A stretch of 64,000 nt of DNA from Lasiosphaeris hirsuta (taxonomy: Eukaryota > Ascomycota > Sordariomycetes > Sordariales > Lasiosphaeriaceae), in assembly GCA_030549175.1 (NCBI GenBank), contig JAUKUA010000002.1:5642001-5706000 (forward strand), in the 5' to 3' direction. Shown here one piece after another: positions 13,180-23,474 of the stretch. The first letter of the stretch is position 1. Each line of letters opens with the position of its first letter. The translations under genes and the position numbers were made by a program. The notes under the pieces were generated by a model, which was not told where the DNA came from, searched no databases, and was given only the letters and a program-made list of their open reading frames with translations.

Positions 13180-14297
13180 ATGGCATCCACGTGCACGACA
13201 TTTCCCAAGCTCCACATCAAAGAGCTGTCAGATCAAGCTCGCCAAATTCGGTTTCTGCATCCAGGATACCTCGACAGCGACAATGTTCTGCTGATGCTGC
13301 CTGCCTCTGACAACGGTGGAGTCTACCAGGAGACGGCCCGCATTGCTTGCGACATCTTGGCCGACTGTAGGACGGCTTCTTCTCGAATTAAGAAACGGGG
13401 CCCCCTTGGAAGGTGTGGATGTCGATAGTATTCTAACGGCAGACGTGTACTTACTTTTACATCGACCAGCTAAGCATAGGTTCTGAGCCTGACGACTTCA
13501 AGCCGGAGCCATACCCTGTCATCCCATCCTTTGCACATTCCCGATGTCCACCCGACCTACCGCCATCATGTTCCCTACCATCCCTTATCCACGCCTCGTC
13601 AAGAGGACGAGTGCCTGATCGTGATCGCACGTGCTGAACCACTAACTCGGGGATGCGCCTTGAAATTGCCCATATCATTCCCGTCGCCTAGGCCGAGTGG
13701 TGGCGGACGAACCGTATAGCATTCTATACAAGAAGCCCAGAGCTCAGCGTGGACACCGATTTTCCAGAGAGCACCTTTATGCTCCGGAGGGACGCTCACA
13801 GGCTGTGGGACGAACACCAGTTCTGCATCGTCCCCAAGGCTAGCCGCTGGGTAGTTCACGTCCTTTAGGATACCATGTCTACCGAGCTCAAAGACAAGTA
13901 CCACAACTTCCCCCTCCACCCGCTCAGCCAGCTTTTGCTTAGATACCTCCTCTGCCAACTCGCACTTAGCATTCTTACCGCCAAATCCGTCTTCCTAACA
14001 CTTACTATCCAGTCACGAAGGGTCGTCCGGGTAAAAGACAATCAGAAGTCTGTCGGACCTCTATCAAGTACACGGTACCAGGTATTACTTAGGCCCCCAT
14101 CGCAAAGTACTAGCAAAATTCCAAATCTCAGCAAGCGACACAGGCCGGAATACGACGACCCCGAGACGAGAAAATGCCGTGTGCCAAGCCCCGTTGGCGG
14201 CCGGGACGAGGACGAGGAGGAGCGGGGACGACCTCGTAAGAGAAGGATACCGTCAGGGTTTCATAACCCTCTCTCGCCCTCTCCTTCATCAACTTAG
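13180..14297 (+). pseudogene. HNH-nuclease-domain fungal protein, decayed
   Basis: Several frames on the plus strand together resemble the fungal HNH-endonuclease-domain proteins. From 13180 an N-terminal segment has the HPGY...LLMLPASDNGGVYQETAR pattern. A second frame near 13410-13460 reads VDVDSILTADVY. A third near 13495-13640 reads EPYPVIPSF and then the region before the HNH core. Near 13640-13870 comes an RxDAHRLWDEHQF segment, typical of the HNH C-terminal half. A basic GRPRKRR tail ends at 14297. At least three frameshifts and several stops separate these blocks, including TAG at 13867 just before the final block. Domain order is preserved, so this is one inactivated gene. The family's function is not settled. 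Confidence 0.75.
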
Positions 14298-15066
14298 GCA
14301 TACGATGTAAGTGGAGTAGTAAATGACAATGGTTAACATTGTTTTGAAGGTGCGGCTGGTTTTATGGACAAGGGCTATGGGGCATCTTGAGGAGTATGTT
14401 ATTGCTTTACGGGGGGAGGTTCAGGTGGCTACTACCGCGATAAAGGTAGTGGGTAGGAAACAGACCGTCAGGAGTGCCACTGTTTTTTCATAGTCATGCT
14501 GTCACGTCCCGTGGCTAGCGCGATGATCCTGCTGTCTTTGGCGACCCCGACGTTTGCTCAACTCTCGCGGAGGTTCGTGGGACTGTAAACCTGTTGTTCG
14601 ATAGTAAGCAGGGGTATGTAGGCTTGTGACTACAAATGGGGTTTCTTTACGTCCCGGTCCCGGTGTTCAGCTTCATTTTTCGCAGCCGTTAAGAGGGCCT
14701 CACTATACTTCACCGCCAACCAGACAGCTGCCCGCCGCCGGTGGCGTGGCCCAATCCCCTTGCAACTCTGTAAGTGCTGAGCGACCTAGCCCCATAATCA
14801 CAGACTTCGTCGACAAACCGTTTGCATGGTGGTCTGGGCTGGCTTTGTAGACGCCCTGCTGCATAATGCGGATATTTCGGTGCCCCCATGGTGTTGTTGA
14901 CTTCACTAGAAGCTACCATGGACTGGTTCGTCCGGGAGGAGGCCGACGTCATGGCGGCCATCTTGGAGGATAAGGGCATCGGCTCCAAGGGGGAGGACGG
15001 AAATAATCTGTTACCATTGCTGGGCCCTCTACTATCATTATCTCTAGTATCTAATTAAAATCACGA
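14298..15066. other. Intergenic, no supported gene
   Basis: Short frames on both strands (for example 14626-14850 plus, 14710-14988 minus) lack start context, splice sites or family resemblance. The 3' end of the ABC transporter pseudogene abuts the right edge. Confidence 0.5.
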
Positions 15067-18000
15067 TCATTTCATGGAAACCTCGCTCTCCCCGGCCTGC
15101 GCAACCACCATCTCCCAATACTGGCCCCGTCTCCTAACCAACTCATCATGACCCCCCATCTCCACCAACCTCCCCCTCTCCAACACAAAAATCACATCAC
15201 ACCTCTTCACCGTACTCAACCGATGCGCAACCGACACCGTCGTCCTGCCCTTCTTGTCACCCTCAATTGCCTTCAAAACGCCCGCCTCGCTCGCACTATC
15301 CAACGCGCTCGTCGCCTCATCAAACAGCAACAGGCCAGGCTCCCGCACCAGCGCCCTGGCGATCGCCAACCGCTGCCTCTGGCCCCCGCTCAGTCCAACA
15401 CCGCGGTTCCCCACATCCGTCGCATACCTATCCGGCAAGCCGGCAATGAACTCGTGGATATCCGCCGCGCGACACGCCTTCTCAACCCTCTCCTGCACGT
15501 CCGCCGCGTCCGCTTGCGCGTCGGGCAGTCCGAGTAGGATGTTGTCCCGCACCGGGCCCGCGAAGAGCATCGTCTCCTGAGAGACGAGGCCCAGGCGGGC
15601 GCGGTGGGCGTGGATGTCGAGGGCGCGCAGGGGCGTGCCGGTGACGAGGATCTCGCCGGCCGTGGGGTCGTGGAAGCGCAGCAGGAGAGACATGAGGGTG
15701 GATTTTCCCGAGCCCGAGGCGCCGACGATGCCGACGAAGGCGCCGGCTGGGATGGTCAGGGAGAGGTCATGCAGGGCTGGGTGGTCGGGGCGGGAGGGGT
15801 AGGTGAAGGTGACGTTGCGGAATTCGATGGCCGGGGTTGAGGGGTTGTGGGGAGGGAGGGAGAGCAGGCCGGTCGAGGTGTTGATCAGGGGGCGGGCGCG
15901 GCGGAGGGAGATGATGTGGTTTGCGGCCAAGTGGGCTTGGGAGACGTCTGTGGTGGTCAAGTTGTCAGTTTCTGCAGTGTTCAAGTGGGGGGGGGGGCGG
16001 GAGACTTACTCGAGGAATACCCAAACATGATGCCACCCGAATTGGATCCATCAACACAGCCATGAAGACGATGAAAAAGGTCCGCGTGTCATACTCACCC
16101 TCGGACAACAGCTTCCCGCCATACCAAAAGCCCAACGAAGCCACGGCAAGATTGAGACTGTCAGCAAAGGCATTCCTCAGCATGGCGGCCATCTTGCTCC
16201 GAAGCTCTCGGCTCGAGCTTTCTTCCAGTCGTGCGCGGAAACTGTCCAGAACCTTGTTCTCCAGAGTGAGGCTAGAAACAGTCCGGATTGCGCCGATAGC
16301 CTCGGACGCGAAACGAGCACTTTCCGCATACATCTGGCTGAGCCGGTCCTCGTTACTCATCTCGACACGCAGGCGATAGTAGCCGGCGCCGAAAAGGATT
16401 GGCATGCCCCCGGCAACCACCACCAGACCTAGCTTCCACCCCATCGCAATTGCCAGAAGGAGACACGAAAAGATGTTGACAAGAGTGAGAATCATCAGCG
16501 CCATATTCGTCGATATCAGATTCTGAAGCCTCTGCGGATGCAGCGAAAGCCGACTCGTCATCTCCGAGGCCCCATGGCCCCTGGTATCAAAGAAAGAGAT
16601 GTTCTGACGCAGCATTGCATCGAAATACTCGAGCCGGTAGAAGCGCGTCAAGTGGAAGGCGGCGATGTTCCAGAAGAAGCCAACTCCGAGATAGCACACC
16701 AGCACGCCGAGGCTAAAGACAAAGTACATCAGTGCCCAGAAGTCACCCCGCTCGACGAGCAAGTCGCCGCGAGGGATCTGCAGTGTCGGGAGGCTGTATC
16801 AGAAAAGGACGGCTTGGGCCGGGAATAGCCCGCCGGCGGCGGTCGAGGCGATGGTGCCCAAGAGAAATATCGGCCAGACGTGGCGCTGTTCTTTGACTAT
16901 AACTCCGAGGCATCTCGCGAGGGAAAGCTTTCGCGAAATTTCCTTGTCCTCGTCGAAGTTGCCGTTGGAGGTGTCTTGATCCTGGTCGGGGGCTTGGGGT
17001 CTTTGTTTGGTTGCTGGCTTGGATAGCGCTGGATCAATGTTCTCCACAGCAGCTTCGTCCGACCTGTCGTTTATGCTTGGCGACTTGGAATTCTCGCCCG
17101 TCTCGATACCACCTTGTCCCGCGTGTAGGGCCTGGGCATTGACGAGCTCATGGTACACTCCTTTGCGATCAAGCAACTGTTGGTGTGTTCCCTGCTCCAC
17201 AATCTTGTCGGCCTTTTGTACGGTGGAGAGCTTGTGTGCGATCATGATGGTTGTGCGACTTTTGGTAACGTTGTCAAGGGAAGCCTGGACTTTTCTCTCA
17301 GCTGTCGGATCGAGCGCCGACGTGGCTTCATCCAACAGCAGAATCTGCGGGTTGGAAATGACGCTCCGGGCAATGGCTATGCGTTGCTTCTGGCCACCAC
17401 TCAGCAGTCCACCGCGGTCACCAACCTTGGTGTCGTACTTTTGCGGTAGCTCCTGGATGAAGTCGTCGGCAAAGGCTTGGATGCATGCCTGTCTGACCAG
17501 TTCCCGCTTCTCGTGTTCCGGCAGGTCGTCCACAGGCGTCCCATATAGCCCGTGGACTACGTTGTTGTAGATAGTGTCACGGAAGAGCACTGGCTCTTGT
17601 TGCACCAAGCCAATGCGGCCGCGAAGCCCTCGCAGGTTCAACCCAGCAACATCGTGACCGCCCACGTAGATGGAGCCGCCCGTCGGGCTGAACCACCGCT
17701 CAATGACCCCGACGACGGTGCTCTTCCCAGACCCAGACGAACCCACCAGTGCCGGACCTTGGCGGCCTCAAACGCCAGGCTAAAGTTGCCCAAAACCTGG
17801 ACGGACGGCCGCGAGGGATAGGCGAAGCTGACATTGCGCAACTCAATCGAGCCATCAAACTGCGCGGGTCTCTCGCCCGTTTCAGCCAACGGATCGATCT
17901 CGGACTTGCGGTCGATCACCTCAAACATGGCCCTCGCGGCAGCCGATGCCTTGACGAAGTCGCCAAATCCGGGCGCGATGGTGGACGCAGCGTTCGTCCC

Positions 18001-19029
18001 CAGAAAAACAGCAAGCAACACCGTAATGACCTGGCCCCCGCCCCCGATCTCGCCGTTGTCGAGCAGCTTGATGCCGAAGAACCAGGCCAGCGCATACGCG
18101 CAGTAGATGGTGAAGAAGTCGGCGCTTCATTGCACGCCTATGATGAGGCCCTTGCGGAAGCCGATCTTCTGTGCGACACGGAGAGACTCGTCGTACTTGC
18201 GCGACAGCTTGCCGCTGGCGTTGAAGGCGGTTACGACGCGGACCGACGAGAGGGCTTCCTCGACGAGGCCGGCGGCGTTGTTGTAGATGTTGAGGATTTC
18301 AGCTTCGATTTTCGCGTCTGCCACCATTATTAGCATTAGCCATAGACACCTTCCCGGGGCCCAAGCCGACATACCTAGCCCAAAGGTAACTACAAAGGCG
18401 GTAACAAGCACCGGCACCGTCGTCGCCACCGCGAGCGTGAGCTTCCACTGCTGCACAAAGGCCACGACAAACGCCGCGACAAACATGGCCACGTTCTGCA
18501 CCAGGTTGCCCACCTTCTCGGTGCTCCCGTTCTCCACCATGTCGGCGCTGTTGGAGATGGTCGACGACACGGTGCCCGGCGCGCACTGGTCGATGAAGGA
18601 CACGTCTTGCCGGACCATGGCACGGATAAAGTCAACACGGAACGCGCGCGCGATGCGGATCCCCGCCACGCCGAAGCAGGTCGAGTGGATGTAGACGAGG
18701 GCGAAGCGGCCGAGGAATAGGTAGAAGAGGTAGAGCGCGTTCTAGGTCATGGTGGCGTACAGCTCGGCGCCCGAGGCGGCGCCCGTCTCGAAGCCGTTGA
18801 ATTGGTTCACCGAGGCGCCGAAGATGACGGTCATCAGCGGCGGGAGCACCCCCGAGCCGATGGCCGCGACGAGGCCGATGACTCGGAGGGTGTGGTCGAG
18901 CCGTGTTGAGTAGGCCCAGTGCACCCGGAGGATGGGGGAGAGGCGACTGGCTCCATTTTTGGGGTTTGGGGTGGTTGTTGTTTCTGCTGATGCGACGGCT
19001 GGTCGCAGCTTCTCTTCGAGTTCGGCCAT
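15067..19029 (-). pseudogene. ABCB-type full-size multidrug ABC transporter, multiply disrupted
   Basis: The minus strand encodes TMD1-NBD1-TMD2-NBD2 of a P-glycoprotein-like exporter. NBD1 has Walker A GSSGSGKST, signature LSGGQKQR, Walker B ILLLDEATSALD and an H-loop His. NBD2 has GASGSGKST, LSGGQRQR and LLLFDEATSALD. Introns at 18318-18374 and 15947-16009 have good splice signals. Five lesions break the frame: TAG at 18742-18744 before TM2; TGA at 18127-18129 where the family usually has Trp; a one-base loss near 17754-17757 just before Walker A of NBD1; TGA at 16799-16801 in TMD2; and a one-base loss near 16048-16060. NBD1 also lacks about nine residues after its H-loop. The protein is otherwise nearly complete, so inactivation looks recent. 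Such pumps next to a PKS-NRPS usually export the product or give self-protection; here that role would be lost. Confidence 0.85.
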
Positions 19030-19730
19030 GTTGTTTTTAGTGGGATCCAGGGGAAGAAGAGGAGGCGGTTATTGGGCACCAGCGCAATGACCCCCATACT
19101 TGCCCCAAGAAACGGGTCGGTGAAGGATCCAAGCTGCCTAACAGCCAGGAAGACTCGAGACTTGTATGTCAAAACCAAGCTCTCCTTGAACAAAACGCAA
19201 AACACTTGGCACATATGGAAAGGACAACCATGCACTCTACAAATTCGGGACTAGATTGTAGTGGGGCTGTTGTTCATTCGCCCGATGGTTGTTGTAAAGA
19301 CACTAGAGACAGCCGGGGCCGCTGAGCTCAGGGGTATTGTAGATGAGGCAGGCCTGTTGTCATTGGATGTGGGTGGGTACTGAGAGGCCTTCCGGTTGGA
19401 GCCAAGCTGCTCCCCTGCGCGCCAAGAATACACTATGAGCCATTTAGGCATAGATTTCTTTGAGAATTCATCATGATTCATCCCAATAATTCACTATGAT
19501 TCACTCCGGTCGAGAAACTCTCTGTATTCTCAGGACCTACCCAATTTCATCATCCAAGTCGTAATAAGCCAACGCCCTCCAGCAGGAATAAAATCAAAAT
19601 GACGTGTCTGAAATGTGAAAACTCCCAAGCCCAAGATCAAGCATCAACTCAACCTCCGAATAACGCCTACTAGTACGCCTCATTCACCGTCCTTAAATAG
19701 CTCCCCGCTGATGCAACCCTTTCAACTCGA
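19030..19730. other. Intergenic between ABC pseudogene and regulator
   Basis: Contains the upstream flank of the ABC pseudogene and the 3' flank of the regulator. No frame with recognisable coding features. Confidence 0.55.
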
Positions 19731-22136
19731 TCATTCCTTCGGCGGTTCGGCATAGTACTTCTTGACCGGGCCGCCGTGCACCGTCCCGCCATCAAAATCA
19801 ATTCTCGAATCCCTCGGCTGCCAGTTATCCTCGTACATCTGCGAGACGAAATAAAAGTCACTCTCGTACAGTTCATTCTCCCTCACGTGTCGGATTGTCT
19901 CGGCTATCGTGGAATTAGCAGCCGTTTATTTCTCTAAGCGCGCAGATAAGGGGAAACAAGGTACCTCGACCTGGCTCCTCCAACAGCCCGGCCGTCTTTT
20001 GGAGAAAAATGATATCCTCGGTCGACATGTCAGCGAATGGAGTCGCATGGCGGCGCTTCCAGTCGATCTTGAAGGGGTTGCAGTGCGCGGTGCGGTAATG
20101 GTAGTGGCTGAGGAAGACGTTGGCCGCGTTGTGGCGGTCTAGGATAAAGCTGGGGAAAGAGTAGCGTCGCCGGAAACCCTGTCTCCTGGCATTCCGGTAG
20201 TTCTCGGCCGAGAGGGAGGCGCAGCTCTGCAGGGACATGAAGGTGGTGAGGTACATGGTCATCCAGGTGCGCGGGTTGTTGGAGATGATGAGTTTCTGCA
20301 TGTCTTCCAAGACTTGCTTCTGGAGCGGCATGAGGATGCCGACGTGGAGGATTATGTCGAGCTGTTGAATGAGCACGGGTGGGAGGGGGACCTTGCCGAG
20401 AAAGGGGAACGATTTGTCCTCGGTCTCCGGCACCATATCCAGCGTGTCTTGACTGATGATGTGCTCGAACGTCGCGGTGCGGCGAACAGCGACCCAGAGC
20501 TTCATGTAGTTGGCGAGGAGGGTAGCCTCATCTTCGGACTGTGCAGTGGCTTAGCTCGATTCCACACGGGTCTTTGCGGTTTGATGCGCGACTTACATCG
20601 GCTCGCTGCGACATGTACTCCCTGGCATAGCTAAAGGTTATCCTGACCAGCTCATCGGCATTCTTGAGAAAGTATTCGATGCAGTTGAAGATGTTCTTGG
20701 TAATGTAATGCCGCAAGCTCGTCAGAGTAGATCTCATATCGGCGATGGCATACGGCTGGGTCTCGAGGAATTTCTTGGTCTTGCCGTCCATCCAGGCACG
20801 GTGCAGCGAGTCCTGGGGGATGGGCACAAACTTCCTGACTTTGAGGTCGAAAGGCACAGGCGAGACATCCGACTTGACCGTGATGGTCCGGATTTCGTTG
20901 GAGGCCCACTTGCTGATATCCTTGAGCTTCATGACGGGCCAGCGCGCACTGTACTCCATGCCGGGTGCCTTGCCAACACGGAACTCGGTGCATTCTGTCA
21001 AGCGATATCGCAGGCATGGAAGATTATGGATCTTCTGGATCATGCCTACGTTTTGGCAGGTGATACACGTGCCGCTGGGGTCATCTTCGTCGATAATACA
21101 CTGGATGCAAAAAAAAAAAAAAAAAAAAAAAAGCGTTAGTAATAGTTTCCAACGGGGCCATGCCGGCCGCTCACCCTTGTTTTCTGCATCCGGCAACGCA
21201 AGCAGGCCTTGAGCTGGCGCGTCTTGTTTGTTTCCTCACGCAGCTGGTCGTTCTGGAAGGGGCCGCGTTTCTGCCGGCTCATAGCCACGGGCTCTTGTGG
21301 GTTACAGGGAACAAACATGACAGGGCTCAACTCTGTACTTGTAGCAGGGGGGGGTGGGAAGTCGTAGGATGACGTTCCCGCCTCTGATATCAGTTGCGAC
21401 GACCACTCTGAGGCGGGCGTGTTCCCCACAGTCATGCTCCCGTCAGACGTTTCAGTCATCTCCCTGACCGAGCCGGGCATCGGCAGGCGGCCTGAAGGCG
21501 AGCCGCTGATTGGGGAGGGTGCAATAAGTGCCGAGAGATCAACGGCATCGGGGTCTGTCCCCGTACTTGATTCTTTGTTTGCATGTGTTTGTGTGTTGGC
21601 GCTGGGGGCTGACCTAGGGCTGCTAGCTCCTTGCTTCTCGGGAACTGCCCATTTCTGCGAGTTTCCACTCGGGACGAAGCCGTTCAGGTTACGATTCTGT
21701 ATATCCAAGTAGTCTCGGTCTCGGTAGTGCGAAGCGTCGGCAGACGCCCATGGCACCATGTATTCGTACTGGCTGGCCCCGAGGCCGGTGAAGGGCCCCG
21801 CTTCTGTAGGAGGGTCGTAATGGTGCACAGCTTTGAATGCCATCACAGTTTTAATGTTCGCCCCTCTCGTCAAATACCAGTTCTCGGGGCATGCATACCT
21901 GGATCATCTCCACCTGCTAGCTCTTGAAGCCTCGAGCTAGCTGTCGTGGATGCGCCATCTTGCGCGATGCTCGTCGCGGGGATGACCGGCACGGCTTGTT
22001 CCTGCTGACGCAGGAGAGCCGTGAGTGGGAGGTTTAGCAATGCAGCAGCTTGCTCGAGGATCTTTTGCTGCTCAGCCGACATTGCTGTGAAAGCTGACAT
22101 GGCTGCGGGATCCGGTGCGGTCCTGATTCGAGTCAT
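19731..22136 (-). CDS. Zn2Cys6 fungal-type transcription factor
   Basis: Likely DNA-binding regulator. Exons on the minus strand: 22136-21899, 21830-21175, 21100-20597, 20538-19965, 19903-19731; 714 residues in frame. The zinc cluster is split by an intron: CLRCRMQKTR ends exon 2 and CIIDED...CITC starts exon 3, giving CX2CX6C...CX2C...C. It sits in mid-protein, after a Ser/Pro-rich region, rather than at the N terminus. The splitting intron (21101-21174) has a perfect TACTAAC and a polypyrimidine run of more than 20 T. Translation probably begins further upstream: in-frame codons 22199-22137 encode ADSRKRARSPEGG plus an Asp run, and a 3' splice site lies at 22200; a candidate first exon is 22303-22244. 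Its place between the broken transporter and the CmcJ-like gene suggests a cluster regulator, which is inference. Confidence 0.85.
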
Positions 22137-23474
22137 GGTGCCCCCGTCGTCGTCGTCGTCGCCGCCTTCTGGCGACCTTGCGCGCTTCCTTGAATCGGCC
22201 TGGCGGCGGGATATCAGTATCGCGACGGATGCAGCGCAGAGACCAGGTGCTCGAGCTCTACTTGTGAGTTGTGCGGGGACCGCAGAGGAAAAGAGGCAGA
22301 CATACCATGCAGACTAGTGAGGACTAACAGGCCGCCAAACGCGTGTACGGGTTGCAGGTCACAATCTAGCTGGTGTTGAGGAATTAGGAACCGGTAGATG
22401 GCGCGGGGTGGTTCGCTGCCGAAGCTGGCGAGGCTCTGGGTGTGACGCAAGATGTCTTTGTCTTGGGGATGCCCCGCGGTGTCGACCGGCTCCCTCGACC
22501 GGTTGCCCTGACCGGTTCCCTTTTGGGCTTCCTACCGGTTGCCTGACCGGTTCCCTTTTGGGCTTCCTACCGGTTCCCTATTCAGCCTACGGCGCATGCA
22601 CGCAGGTCTGATAAGAGCCCGTACTGGGTACACGACGTAGCCTGCCTTCTCGAATATACCCGTCTTGTAGCGGTACCAAAGCCTTGTCGACTGGGCGAAC
22701 ACGAGCTTTTTGGAGCTATCCGGATGAACTGGCCATTTCTTCAGTTTGCCCGCCAGTTTGACCGGTTCCTTTTCCGCAATGAGCCCACGATGAGACCGGT
22801 CGCAAAAACAATGGCACCACGACGAATCTTGTCCAGCTCCACGACGTCGCCGAATAAATTTCCAACGACATCTCATCTCTTCAACTGTAAAATACATTTG
22901 CACACAAACTCGCTGCTCAACAATGCGACTTCCCACCCCCGAGCCAGCTGCTTCAAGCTCTTCGATAAGCGGTGCGAGCACCGAGCCTTCTCGAGCCTGA
23001 AGTCACTCCCTAACAGTACCGTTTCCCCGAACCGTGAACCCCACCGCGACCATGGCTACCGTTCTGCCGTGTTCCTCCGGCGTTGAGGAGACATCCAGTT
23101 CCCGACATTGGATAGAGATGCTGGGGAAAGTAGCGCCTGCCGAAGTAGCGCCTGCCGAAGTAATGTCCCCTCAGCTGGCGCCCACCGTCGCTTCCCTCTT
23201 GATCCGTTCTCGATCCGCTGCTTCTTGGTCTGTTTGCCCGTGGTCGTCCATGTTGGTATTCGGCGCAAAGGTGTCCTGCACAACGTATCCCGCCCAAGAT
23301 CATATCGAGCAGAGGTCCTCGAGGCCCTACCCGCACCCATTGCGCCCATTGCGCGCGCCGCGTTCGCGCTCGCCGTCACCTCGTTCCTCCCCTCCCCCCC
23401 CCCTCCACGCACCACGCACCACGCACCACGCATCACGCACCTCGCAATAATTCCTTGCAAATCGCCGGGCGATC
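22137..23474. other. Intergenic, regulator 5' side and oxygenase promoter side
   Basis: Includes the probable N-terminal exon of the regulator (22200-22303), a 35-bp tandem duplication (22508-22577), a 15-bp duplication TAGCGCCTGCCGAAG near 23130-23160, and CACGCAC-type microrepeats near 23405-23445. A 149-codon minus-strand frame (22532-22981) shows no family resemblance. Confidence 0.5.
22508..22577. repeat. 35-bp tandem duplication rich in ACCGGT
   Basis: Units 22508-22542 and 22543-22577 differ only at the last positions. Each contains two ACCGGTT motifs, and further ACCGGT copies lie at about 22488, 22498 and 22795. The palindrome is not assigned to any known factor. Confidence 0.8.

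Noticed and set aside
18318..18374. Extra in-frame residues in ABC TMD1, first thought to be an insertion
   Set aside because: It has GTATGT, a GCTAAT branch and CAG, and removal restores GLDAKIEAEIL, so it is a normal 57-bp intron.
22532..22981. A 149-codon minus-strand frame over the ACCGGT repeat
   Set aside because: Part of it translates the tandem repeat and the rest resembles nothing; it also overlaps a likely regulatory region.
23404..23446. Short CACGCAC-type direct repeats, considered as a CRISPR-like array
   Set aside because: Units are 7-9 bp and contiguous, with no spacers, in a eukaryotic genome; this is a simple microrepeat.
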